DNA of 40,859 nt from Deltaproteobacteria bacterium. Lineage in GTDB: Bacteria > Desulfobacterota > Desulfomonilia > Desulfomonilales > Desulfomonilaceae. Below, piece after piece: positions 1 to 7,166 of this stretch. The notes under the pieces are model-generated. The model made no database searches. It saw only the letters and a list, made by a program, of their open reading frames with translations, and had not been told where the DNA came from. The position numbers were made by a program, and so were the translations under genes. Every line of letters starts with the position of its first letter. Positions within the stretch are counted from its first letter, which is position 1. Location of the stretch: positions 1 to 40,859 of the forward strand of contig VGSG01000032.1 in the NCBI GenBank assembly GCA_016875095.1. Reading direction: 5' to 3'.

Positions 1-27
1 CGGCCTCAGCATTGGGGGTCAGGCCCG

Positions 28-53
28 AAGGTGCGAAAAAAATGCGCCTTTTT
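28..53 (+). terminator. Rho-independent terminator of a gene upstream of the window
   Basis: An 8-bp stem (AAGGTGCG at 28-35 with TGCGCCTT at 43-50, including two G-U pairs) encloses a loop of seven A residues and runs into five T residues (49-53). The run of A in the loop and T after the stem is the classic intrinsic-terminator form. It most likely ends a plus-strand gene lying before position 1. No gene is visible between position 1 and 331. Confidence 0.6.
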
Positions 54-67
54 ATTCATGCTCATAC

Positions 68-103
68 GTCGCGATACATGAAAAATCGCAGTATTTTCGC
101 GAC
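68..103. promoter_or_regulatory. Paired TCGCGA palindromes, possible activator-binding site
   Basis: GTCGCGA at 68-74 is mirrored by TCGCGAC at 97-103, and each half contains the self-complementary hexamer TCGCGA. The two hexamers are 28 bp apart centre to centre, a little under three helical turns. They lie just upstream of the sigma-54-type promoter at 115-130, which suggests an enhancer-like site for a bacterial enhancer-binding protein. That role is inferred from position and symmetry only, and the distance is shorter than is usual for such sites. Confidence 0.35.
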
Positions 104-114
104 ATAAACTCGAA

Positions 115-130
115 TGGCATATTGTTTGCT
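115..130 (+). promoter_or_regulatory. Sigma-54-type (-24/-12) promoter
   Basis: TGGCATATTGTTTGCT matches the sigma-54 consensus (TGGCAC-N5-TTGC with a following A/T). The invariant GG is at 116-117 and the invariant GC at 128-129, with exactly ten bases between them. The start of transcription would be near 141, leaving a leader of about 190 nt before the small gene at 332. A sigma-54-dependent response regulator is encoded close by (1558-2946) and is a natural candidate activator, but this is inference. Confidence 0.6.
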
Positions 131-331
131 CTTCTGTAATTCAATGCAGCAAAACGAATTGCTAATCCCCTCTTAGCAAAATGCTCAGGGAGAGGGATTA
201 TAACTGGGAGGACCGAGAAGAGACATTTGAGAAGTTATTGCAGGATGTTCTCCGCTTGATAGTCCGTCGGAGCGCACGCGTTCCCTGGGATTAGTCCTGA
301 GCAGAGCGTGGGGAGACAGGAGGGACTCCGA

Positions 332-694
332 ATGTCTGTGGAACGGATTGAAACCTTGATACGCACTGTCCGCGAGGTAATCGAAAGCGATTTTGATATT
401 CGCGTCATTTATCGTTGGAAAAAGGAAGCGCTGGAATACCTTCGGGAGCAGTTAGGCCCGGACCACTATTATACCCGCTGTTTCACCGATCACATGGCAG
501 AGATGGAGCAGCAGCATCTCTTGACCGGCGCCGGCGTGCTCGACGCTGTCCGCGTGCAGATGTCTCAATCCAATAGTAACATGTCAGGGAAACAACGGGG
601 ATATTCGTTCGGACCCGGCCTTTCCGCCGCGAACCGACGCAAAAATGCGCGGTCATCCGAAGAAGAACGCAGAGAAGGAGCCACAATAAGTTGA
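332..694 (+). CDS. Small protein of unknown function behind a sigma-54-type promoter
   Basis: A 120-residue soluble protein that I do not recognise. The ATG at 332 is preferred over an in-frame GTG at 308 because AGGAGGGA at 318-325 lies 6 nt before it. The first 75 or so residues look helical and folded, with a Trp-Lys-Lys motif and a Tyr-Tyr-Thr-Arg-Cys-Phe stretch. The last 45 residues are low in hydrophobics, rich in Ser, Asn, Arg and Glu, and are probably disordered. There is no signal peptide or membrane segment. It stands alone on the plus strand, preceded by the sigma-54-type promoter and followed by a repeat patch, so it is probably a single-gene transcript induced under a specific condition. 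The coding call rests on the ribosome-binding site and amino-acid composition; the function is unknown. Confidence 0.65.
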   Translation: MSVERIETLIRTVREVIESDFDIRVIYRWKKEALEYLREQLGPDHYYTRCFTDHMAEMEQQHLLTGAGVLDAVRVQMSQSNSNMSGKQRGYSFGPGLSAANRRKNARSSEEERREGATIS

Positions 695-748
695 GAAGCA
701 TTCTGATATCAGTTCGCTATTATTTTCGTAACACACGGGATGTGATCT

Positions 749-780
749 GTCATTGCGACGAGTGAAGCGACGAAGCAATC
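749..780. repeat. Dispersed intergenic repeat of the GTCATTGCGA...GAAGCAATC type
   Basis: The stretch starts GTCATTGCGACGAG and ends CGACGAAGCAATC, with ATTGC (752-756) and GCAAT (775-779) as complementary ends. From memory, repeats of this form are scattered between genes in many deltaproteobacterial and other genomes. It is the first of three different inverted repeats packed between 749 and 833. Confidence 0.55.
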
Positions 781-786
781 CTGTAG

Positions 787-806
787 GGGCGCATGGCCAT
801 GCGCCC
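787..806. repeat. Perfect 20-bp palindrome, REP-like
   Basis: GGGCGCATGG at 787-796 is followed at once by its exact reverse complement CCATGCGCCC at 797-806. It is preceded by TGTAG. This resembles a family of GC-rich intergenic palindromes (TGTAGGGGCG...) seen in many environmental bacterial genomes. It sits between the end of the small gene (694) and the end of the archaemetzincin gene (922), so it could also terminate either transcript, though no T-run follows. Confidence 0.6.
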
Positions 807-813
807 TTCCTGG

Positions 814-833
814 ATTCCCGTTTTCACGGGAAT
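814..833. repeat. ATTCCCG...CGGGAAT inverted repeat (dRS3-like)
   Basis: ATTCCCGT at 814-821 and ACGGGAAT at 826-833 form a perfect 8-bp stem with a TTTC loop. It has the ATTCCC-N8-GGGAAT form known from small dispersed repeats such as Neisseria dRS3. It directly follows the 20-bp palindrome, making a compound repeat block. The rest of 695-921 shows no gene. Confidence 0.55.
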
Positions 834-921
834 GACGAGAGGTTTGCTTCGGGTTTGACGCTCTCGCAATGATACCTTTCGGCAATGATATATTTCTTGC
901 GGCGAATTGGCATGATAACGT

Positions 922-1545
922 TTACGCGGTTTCTTGGCGTTTGAGGTCTGTCGGGTGCTCTTTCAGGGCTTTAGTGAGCGCTTCCGCGAGGAAGAGTTCG
1001 CAGTACCCGCACATGTAGTTCAGTTTGTGGTCGAGCTCAATGAGGTTGTGCGACGAGCGCATGACGCATCGGTCAGTGTGGCAATGGGGTATGTTGAAGG
1101 TGTGGCCGATCTCGTGGATAGCCACCTTCACCGCGCGCTCGAGAAAATGTTCGCGGGAAACAGTTTGGTTGCCGGTTCCTGCCCAAAGCCTGAATGAAGA
1201 CATAACCGCGGAAACGCCGTTCATGTATGCTTCGCCGAACACATAGGTAAGGATTGGGTTCGCGAGATCGTAAGTGGTGACTCCAATGACTTTGAGGTAT
1301 CCGTCGGCGTAAATCTCCGCCAGGCGCTTGATAATTGCCATTGCATTGTATTGGCCTCTGGAGGCCATGTAACTCTCTTCGGGAAGCGGGATGGCGGATT
1401 TTAAGTCCACCGGGAGCCTAAGCACGCCCTGGAGAGAGTCTGCCACGACTTGTAACAGACCGCTGTCCGAGTCTCCCAGGGGAATGACCGCAATGATGGC
1501 TTGAGTCCGCGAGACCACAGACTCTCTTTTTTTGGACTTGTCCAT
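922..1545 (-). CDS. amzA: Archaemetzincin-type zinc metalloprotease
   Basis: A 207-residue cytoplasmic protein of the archaelysin family, whose members are probable zinc peptidases. The zinc motif is at residues 144-154 (HEIGHTFNIPH), giving His144, His148 and His154 as ligands and Glu145 as catalytic base. Four cysteines follow in the family's own pattern (Cys155, Cys160, Cys179, Cys182), expected to hold a second zinc, and Met162 lies between them. The glycine usual in the metzincin motif (third residue after the second His) is Asn151 here. No signal peptide is visible. The ATG at 1545 lies 12 nt after the stop of the sigma-54 regulator gene, so the two are almost certainly co-transcribed with the kinase gene. 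The natural substrates of this family are unknown; a link to signal-driven proteolysis is inference from context. Confidence 0.85.
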   Translation of the reverse strand: MDKSKKRESVVSRTQAIIAVIPLGDSDSGLLQVVADSLQGVLRLPVDLKSAIPLPEESYMASRGQYNAMAIIKRLAEIYADGYLKVIGVTTYDLANPILTYVFGEAYMNGVSAVMSSFRLWAGTGNQTVSREHFLERAVKVAIHEIGHTFNIPHCHTDRCVMRSSHNLIELDHKLNYMCGYCELFLAEALTKALKEHPTDLKRQETA

Positions 1546-1557
1546 CCGTGGCCTGCC

Positions 1558-2946
1558 TCACGCCCTTTCAGGCGTGGTCGATAATTCCTGTGAGGCGCGT
1601 TCCAGCCCATATCTGCGGATCTTCTTGTGGAGAGTGGTTCGGTCAACCTGCAGAATCTTTGCGGCCCGGCTGATGTTCCAGTCTTCCTGGTCGAGGACTC
1701 TTCTGATGTGAGCAATTTCAGCCGCTTCCAGGGTCAACGCCGCGCTTTCGCGCGGGGCGCAAATCACGTCCGCTTTGAGGTACGAAAACGCGTCCGGGCC
1801 TATTATTGTCTTGCGCGCGGTGACTACTGCGCGTTCCACCACGTTCTCCAGCTCTCTGATGTTTCCCGGCCAGTCATATTCCACTAGGATTTGCATAGCT
1901 TCGTCGGTGATGGAGTCCACATTGCGATTGGTTTCCTGAGCGAAATTCTTGATGAAATGCCGTACAAGCAGTGGTATGTCTTCTCGGCGTTCCCTCAGTG
2001 GGGGCACCCGCAGGGTGATCACGTTGATGCGATAGTAAAAGTCCTGTCTGAAATTTCCCTTGGCCACTTCGTCGTTGAGATCCCGGTGCGTCGCGCTGAT
2101 AAGCCTGAAATCCGCCTTGATCGGCGCTACTCCGCCCACCCGGAAGAAGGTCTTATCCTGCAAGACTCGGAGCAGATCCACCTGCATTTTGACGCTGACT
2201 TCTCCCACTTCGTCTAAGAAGAGGGTGCCACCTTCGGCGACTTCAATCAGGCCCTTTTTGGGTCGAATCGCGCCGGTGAATGAGCCTTTTTCGAACCCGA
2301 AAATTTCGGCTTCCATCAAGGATTCCGGGATGGCCCCGCAGTTGATGGGAACAAAGGGCCCGCCCAGGCGGTTGCTGTTCGCGTGGATGGCACGCGCGAT
2401 AAGCTCTTTTCCCGTGCCCGTCTCTCCCAGGATGAGCACCGACGTATCACTGGCTGCGATTTCGACGATTTGCTCGAAGAGCTCCAACATGCCCTTGGAT
2501 TGGCCGATGATTTCGTCCGGGCCTCCCCAACAGCGGCTCACCTGGCTTTGGAGGTACTGCTTTTCTTCGAGCAGCCGCTTGTGCTCCAGCAGTTTGGCCA
2601 CCAAAAGGCTCAATCCTTCCGGGTCAAAGGGCTTGACCAGGAAATCGTTCGCGCCGAGCTTCATGGCTTCCACCGCGTACTCCACCGTGCCGTACGCGGT
2701 GATGATAACCACCACCGTAGTGGGATAGGCTTGACGCACCCGCTCCAGCAGCCCAAAACCGCCCATGCCCGGCATCTTGATGTCTACGAAGAGGATGTCG
2801 TACAAGTTCTGCTGCATCAGGTCCAGGGCTTGTTCGCCCGATTCCGCCCTGTCTACTACGGCAGCTTCTTTTTCCAGCCACGCGGCAAGGGATTCCCGCA
2901 CAATAAGCTCGTCATCGACCACCATGAATCTGTGTTTGTGAGCCAT
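1558..2946 (-). CDS. Sigma-54-dependent response regulator (NtrC family)
   Basis: A 462-residue DNA-binding activator that opens sigma-54 promoters when phosphorylated. Domains in order: receiver (about 5-120; acidic pair Asp11/Asp12, phosphoacceptor Asp55, Thr83, Lys105), AAA+ sigma-54 interaction domain (about 145-375; Walker A GETGTGKE at 174-181, sigma-54 contact loop GSFTGA at 221-226, Walker B TLFLDE at 241-246), and a Fis-type helix-turn-helix (about 412-450). The contact loop has Ser in place of the first Ala of GAFTGA. The ATG at 2946 is chosen because the receiver domain begins there and GGAGGGG lies about 11 nt upstream; an in-frame ATG 90 nt earlier would add a tail unlike any receiver. 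It follows the kinase gene by 181 bp and precedes the protease gene by 12 nt. Target promoters may include the one at 115-130. Confidence 0.93.
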   Translation of the reverse strand: MAHKHRFMVVDDELIVRESLAAWLEKEAAVVDRAESGEQALDLMQQNLYDILFVDIKMPGMGGFGLLERVRQAYPTTVVVIITAYGTVEYAVEAMKLGANDFLVKPFDPEGLSLLVAKLLEHKRLLEEKQYLQSQVSRCWGGPDEIIGQSKGMLELFEQIVEIAASDTSVLILGETGTGKELIARAIHANSNRLGGPFVPINCGAIPESLMEAEIFGFEKGSFTGAIRPKKGLIEVAEGGTLFLDEVGEVSVKMQVDLLRVLQDKTFFRVGGVAPIKADFRLISATHRDLNDEVAKGNFRQDFYYRINVITLRVPPLRERREDIPLLVRHFIKNFAQETNRNVDSITDEAMQILVEYDWPGNIRELENVVERAVVTARKTIIGPDAFSYLKADVICAPRESAALTLEAAEIAHIRRVLDQEDWNISRAAKILQVDRTTLHKKIRRYGLERASQELSTTPERA

Positions 2947-3127
2947 AATCGAATAGACCCCTCCTCTCCCCCGTTCGGTATCCGCAAGAGAACCGCCGCG
3001 ACCGCTTATTGTCCGCGATGCGGCTGGCGCTCCCAATTTTTATTCATCGTTGTCGGTTGAGCTCTCTACCCTGATGCCCCGAAGACCCGACCGCGCCTGT
3101 GGGTGATGGATCAGGCGGCATATCCCT

Positions 3128-4732
3128 TTACGTCGCTCGTCTCGCATCCTTCATGTGGCCTTGGGTTTCACCCGAAACCCTGCCGGTGTCAGCGGTGGGG
3201 AGAGTGAGAATGAATGCGGCCCCTTTTCCTTCGGAGCTCTCCACTTCCACAGTCCCTCCGTGCTGCGAGATAATGCCGAACAGCACACTTAGGCCCAATC
3301 CCACGCCCTTTTCGTCGGCCTTAGTGCTGAAAAACGGTTCGAAAATGTTGTGTTGAATATCTTTGGGCACACCCGCGCCCGTGTCTTCGACGCGTATCCT
3401 CATACGTTTCGAATCCGAGAGCGCTTCGCCGCGAATGGTGATAGTTCCCCCATTGGGCATAGCCTCAATGGCATTGAGCGTCACGTTCAGGAGGCCCTGC
3501 TTGATCTGGTCCCGATCGCCGTATATCTTGGGAAGATCTTCCGCGAGTTCCAGACGAAGAGAAACCTGCTGGAGCTCCATACGATTGCCGAGCAGGAGGG
3601 CAATCTGATCCAGCACCGGAGCGAGACTGAACGAGGACGCCTTGAGCTCGCTCTGACGGGAGAAGGAGAGGAGATTGCGGAGAATTCGCCCGCAACGCGC
3701 GGATTCGCCGGCAATGAGATCCAGGTACGCGCCGAACTGCTCCATATCCTTTGGTGAAAGCGACCCGTCGTCCAGCTTCTTACGCATCAACTTCGCAAAG
3801 GCGAGGATGCCCTGAATGGGATTATTGATCTCATGCACGGCCGCGGCGGCGAGTTTACCCAGGGCGACCAGCTTGTCCTGCTGGAGGAAGTGGGTGAAGT
3901 TCTCCTTTATGTTCTGAGCCTGACGGTCCAGGACAATATTCAACTGGGAAGTAATGTCCCGCCAGATGATGAGCGCGGCCTTTTCCCCCGTATCCGTCGA
4001 GGGTAATGGATGCCCGCTCACGCTGAAATACCGAACAGCGTCATTCTCAGCGGGTTCTTCTTTGACCGTGTGCACCGACTTACCTGTCCGGAAGACCTCT
4101 CGGGCCAAGCACGTTTCCCGTGACATGTTGCACATCTCCACACAGTCCCTCATGACCCAGTGACACGGCTTGTTCAAACATTGGTGTCGGGCAAGCCCGG
4201 ACCTCTCTTGAAGCGAACTGCTGATCTCCAGCACGTTCAAGTCTTCATCAACGATTATGAGGCCGGCGCCGGAGCCGGACAGGAGCGTTTCCTTGATGAA
4301 TTCGACGCTTTCAAGCCGGTTGCGCGCGGCGTTTAGTTGGCGCATCGCATCCTTGTGCGATTGCAGTATCCTCAAAGCGAATGAATCCAAAACCCGCGTT
4401 CCATCAGGCGCGATCCGTGCGAGCCTCAGAGCGAGGTTGGTATCCTGCGCGGTCACAATAATCAGGTCCGGTGGGTCCGACCTCAGGAGTTGTTCAAACA
4501 GGCGCAATCCTTGACCTTCGGAGTCGCCGCCGTTGATATGGTCCAGGAAGTCCGCGGCTCGGTCAATAATCCCCAGAAGAGTAACTCCATATCCCGCGGT
4601 CAGTAGCGATTCGAGAATATTGGCGCTTTCGGCGACAGCCTCGCAACCACCTACAATAAGCACTCGCAAGGAATGGGCTAGAGCGATATCGCGACGGTTT
4701 GCGTCTTTGTCCTCAGCGGCGTTCTTTCCCAT
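3128..4732 (-). CDS. Sensor histidine kinase with a cysteine-rich PAS region
   Basis: A 534-residue kinase without clear membrane segments, so probably cytoplasmic. Residues 20-130 resemble a receiver-like alpha/beta fold but I see no clear phosphoacceptor. Residues 140-265 form a PAS domain holding five cysteines within 24 residues (Cys185, Cys190, Cys197, Cys201, Cys208). The dimerisation/phosphotransfer domain carries His300 in AAVHEINNP. The ATPase domain follows (N-box Asn420, G1 box DTGAGV at 450-455, G2 box GVGLGL at 476-481). It is first in the minus-strand group with the sigma-54 regulator and is its likely partner. The cysteine cluster could bind a metal, an iron-sulfur cluster or act as a thiol switch; cysteine-bearing PAS domains are frequent in sulfate reducers, but the signal here is unknown. 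Confidence 0.9.
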   Translation of the reverse strand: MGKNAAEDKDANRRDIALAHSLRVLIVGGCEAVAESANILESLLTAGYGVTLLGIIDRAADFLDHINGGDSEGQGLRLFEQLLRSDPPDLIIVTAQDTNLALRLARIAPDGTRVLDSFALRILQSHKDAMRQLNAARNRLESVEFIKETLLSGSGAGLIIVDEDLNVLEISSSLQERSGLARHQCLNKPCHWVMRDCVEMCNMSRETCLAREVFRTGKSVHTVKEEPAENDAVRYFSVSGHPLPSTDTGEKAALIIWRDITSQLNIVLDRQAQNIKENFTHFLQQDKLVALGKLAAAAVHEINNPIQGILAFAKLMRKKLDDGSLSPKDMEQFGAYLDLIAGESARCGRILRNLLSFSRQSELKASSFSLAPVLDQIALLLGNRMELQQVSLRLELAEDLPKIYGDRDQIKQGLLNVTLNAIEAMPNGGTITIRGEALSDSKRMRIRVEDTGAGVPKDIQHNIFEPFFSTKADEKGVGLGLSVLFGIISQHGGTVEVESSEGKGAAFILTLPTADTGRVSGETQGHMKDARRAT

Positions 4733-4753
4733 GGGCCTACCTGTGAGTTTTTT

Positions 4754-4781
4754 ATTCTAGCAAAAGATGGCTGTGACGCAA
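4754..4781 (-). promoter_or_regulatory. Possible sigma-70 promoter of the kinase operon
   Basis: Read on the minus strand, TTGCGT (4776-4781) is followed after 16 bp by TAGAAT (4754-4759). The -10 matches consensus at five of six positions and the -35 at three. Transcription would start about 15 nt before the kinase ATG. Plausible but weak. Confidence 0.35.
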
Positions 4782-4874
4782 GCTCCCTCATGGAAGGGAC
4801 ATGGGCCACAGTCGGCCGCTGAAGAGCCATTTGGCGTGGAGCCGCTCGGTGGGGTGACGACTTCACGACCTCCT

Positions 4875-4885
4875 TATGCGCTCTG
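4875..4885 (+). repeat. Copy of an intergenic TATGCGCTCYG motif
   Basis: TATGCGCTCTG here recurs in two other non-coding places in the window, 28248-28258 and (as TATGCGCTCCG) 40429-40439. In those two it is preceded by TAG. It could be the edge of a degenerate dispersed repeat. Confidence 0.3.
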
Positions 4886-4890
4886 AAGGA

Positions 4891-4919
4891 TCGCCATTTC
4901 AGTCATCTCATGGTATACA
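4891..4919 (+). promoter_or_regulatory. Possible sigma-70 promoter of the APS kinase fusion gene
   Basis: TCGCCA (4891-4896, four of six matches to TTGACA) is separated by 17 bp from TATACA (4914-4919, close to TATAAT). Transcription would start near 4926, some 40 nt before the ATG at 4967. Only moderate similarity. Confidence 0.3.
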
Positions 4920-4966
4920 GATGCTTCCGGAACGCTCGTGGGCGCGCTTTTTGCGGGAGACAACGA

Positions 4967-7078
4967 ATGAAATGGCATAACGGCAAGACCATCTGGTTTA
5001 CCGGGCTTTCCGGATCGGGCAAGTCTACTCTCGCCTCCACGCTCAAGACTATCCTGGAATCAAGGCGTATCCCTGTGGTGCTCCTCGACGGGGACGTGTT
5101 ACGCAGCGGACTTAACCGTGACTTGGGTTTCACTGCTATGGACAGGGCCGAGAATATTCGCCGCGCCGGTGAAGTAGCTAAAATCCTTTCCGATGCGGGT
5201 CACACCGTGGTGGCTGCGTTCATCACGCCTTACGAGAGTCTCCGTCAGGCTGTCAGGGGTCTTTTCGAACCCGGCCGGTACGTTGAGATCTATCTTGATT
5301 GCTCTGTGGAGGTCTGCGAAAGCCGCGATCCCAAGGGCCTTTACTGCCGAGCCCGCGCGGGCGAGATACCGGAATTCACCGGTGTTTCCGCTCCATTCGA
5401 GCCGCCCGGGTCTCCGGATCTCGTGGTGCCGACAGGGTCCCAGACGGTGGAAGAGTCCCTCGCCGATGTGCTGAGCCACCTTGAGGCGCGGTTTGTCGAT
5501 CTGACCTGCCGGAGCTATGCATCGATCGGTCGCGGCCCCACCGGACGGCCGGGGAGAGTGGCGGTGATCGGACTTGACGGAGTTCCGCCTGCGCTGGTCT
5601 TTGACCGGGCCGGATCCGATCTGCACACGCTGCGAGCGTTAATGGAACATGGAGTATGGGGTCCTCTCAGATCCACTGATCCGCCCATTACAGTGCCGGC
5701 TTGGACATCCATGACCACGGGTAAGGACCCTGGGGAACTCGGTTTGTACGGGTTTCGCAATAGGCGGGATTATGATTATCGGGGTCTGGTGACCGCAAAT
5801 GCAGCGCAGGTGGAGGCGCGTCGCGTCTGGGATTACCTGGACGAAGCCGGTAAGACGTCAATCCTGCTTGGTATCCCGCAAACCTATCCACCTCGGCCAC
5901 ATCGGGGGATCACCATTTCCGGCTTCCTGGCGCCGGAGATCCACGGGCCCTTCACATTTCCTGAAGAAGTGGCCGCGGAGCTCCAGGAGGTCACGGGAGG
6001 CCGTTACCGGACTGATGTGGAAGGCTTCCGCACCAGGACAAAAGACCGCTTGCTCGAAGACCTGTACTCCATGGTGGATGCCCGCTTTCAAGCAGCCGGT
6101 CATCTCCTGATACACAAGCCTTGGGATTTCTTCATGATGGTCGAAATGGCCACAGACCGATTGCACCATGCCTTTTGGAAGGACTGCAATCCTGGCCACC
6201 CCCTCTTTCGCGCAGGCAATCCTCATGAATATACTATACGAGATTTTTATGCGTATCTGGACAAACGCCTCGGCTCGCTTCTGGCGCTGCTGGATGACGA
6301 CACAACCGTGTTGGTGGTGTCCGATCACGGGACCCGCAACAATTTGGGGGGAGTCCTGATCAACCAGTGGTTGGTGAACAATGGTTTCCTGGTTCTCAGG
6401 AACCCTTCGGACCAGCAGACGGATCTCAAACCCGAGATGGTCGATTGGGAGCGCACAAGGGCCTGGAGCGACGGGGGTTATTACGCTCGCATCTTTCTCA
6501 ATGTCAAAGGGCGGGAGCCGTCCGGGATCATCGATCGTTCGGAGTACGAGGCGGTTCGCACGGAACTGGCCGGGTTGCTTCGGGCCATTCCCGACGAAAC
6601 GGGTAGATCGATGGCCAACCAGGTGCTCAGGCCCGAGGAGATCTATCAGGCCTGCAACAATGTTCCGCCCGATCTGATTGTCTATTTCGACGATCTGAAT
6701 CGCCGTTCGCTCGGAATGGTAGGCGCCGCGCAGGTCTCGACCACCCTGGATACCGATACTCCGGACGGCGCGAACCACGATCCCGTGGGGATCTTCGTCT
6801 GCGCCAGGATGGGGGAGCTGCGCCGAGGTATTCACAAGGGTCGTCGCGTGGAAGGGGCTTCCGTGCTGGACATCACTCCAACAATCCTACATGAGTTTGG
6901 ACTGACGGCGCCTGAAGACCTGTGCGGAAGTGACCTTGTGGCCGATCGACCGGCCCTCAAACACCGGCATGTTTCGCGCTGCGAAGCGCGCTCGACTTCG
7001 CTTGAGCGCCGTTCCGGGTACACTTCCGAAGAAGAAGAGCTGATCAAGAAACGACTTGTGGACCTTGGCTACATCTAA
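4967..7078 (+). CDS. APS kinase fused to an alkaline-phosphatase-type phosphodiesterase
   Basis: A 703-residue two-domain cytoplasmic protein. Residues 5-175 are an adenylylsulfate kinase (CysC) domain that would phosphorylate APS to PAPS: P-loop GLSGSGKST (13-21), the LDGDxxRxGLNxDLGF region (40-55) and the KGLYxRARAGEIPEFTG region (123-139) are intact. The serine of the usual ISPY motif, the phospho-acceptor in E. coli CysC, is Thr87. Residues 195-660 belong to the alkaline phosphatase superfamily (type I phosphodiesterase/nucleotide pyrophosphatase), with a full set of expected metal and nucleophile residues: Asp204, Thr247, Asp397, His401, Asp453, His454 and His604. The ATG at 4967 has GGGAG upstream and begins the CysC fold; an in-frame ATG at 4910 is less likely. 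The tail (about 687-703) is a charged Glu-rich helix ending in DLGYI. The second domain's substrate is unknown; a sulfo- or phospho-ester, or PAPS itself, is possible. Confidence 0.88.
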   Translation: MKWHNGKTIWFTGLSGSGKSTLASTLKTILESRRIPVVLLDGDVLRSGLNRDLGFTAMDRAENIRRAGEVAKILSDAGHTVVAAFITPYESLRQAVRGLFEPGRYVEIYLDCSVEVCESRDPKGLYCRARAGEIPEFTGVSAPFEPPGSPDLVVPTGSQTVEESLADVLSHLEARFVDLTCRSYASIGRGPTGRPGRVAVIGLDGVPPALVFDRAGSDLHTLRALMEHGVWGPLRSTDPPITVPAWTSMTTGKDPGELGLYGFRNRRDYDYRGLVTANAAQVEARRVWDYLDEAGKTSILLGIPQTYPPRPHRGITISGFLAPEIHGPFTFPEEVAAELQEVTGGRYRTDVEGFRTRTKDRLLEDLYSMVDARFQAAGHLLIHKPWDFFMMVEMATDRLHHAFWKDCNPGHPLFRAGNPHEYTIRDFYAYLDKRLGSLLALLDDDTTVLVVSDHGTRNNLGGVLINQWLVNNGFLVLRNPSDQQTDLKPEMVDWERTRAWSDGGYYARIFLNVKGREPSGIIDRSEYEAVRTELAGLLRAIPDETGRSMANQVLRPEEIYQACNNVPPDLIVYFDDLNRRSLGMVGAAQVSTTLDTDTPDGANHDPVGIFVCARMGELRRGIHKGRRVEGASVLDITPTILHEFGLTAPEDLCGSDLVADRPALKHRHVSRCEARSTSLERRSGYTSEEEELIKKRLVDLGYI

Positions 7079-7166
7079 GGACCCTTTCGCGCGACTTCCT
7101 GACGCAAATCCTTCTGACTGTCGATTGGCCGCATGGCGGTCTGATTTTCGATCCCGGGGTGGTGAG

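Noticed and set aside
904-930. TGGCATGATAACG near 910 as a second sigma-54 promoter
   Set aside because: The second half lacks the GC at the required spacing (it reads CGTTTACG), and no gene starts downstream on that strand.
2947-3036. Longer form of the sigma-54 regulator beginning at 3036
   Set aside because: The added 30 residues do not resemble a receiver domain, and a ribosome-binding site supports the ATG at 2946.
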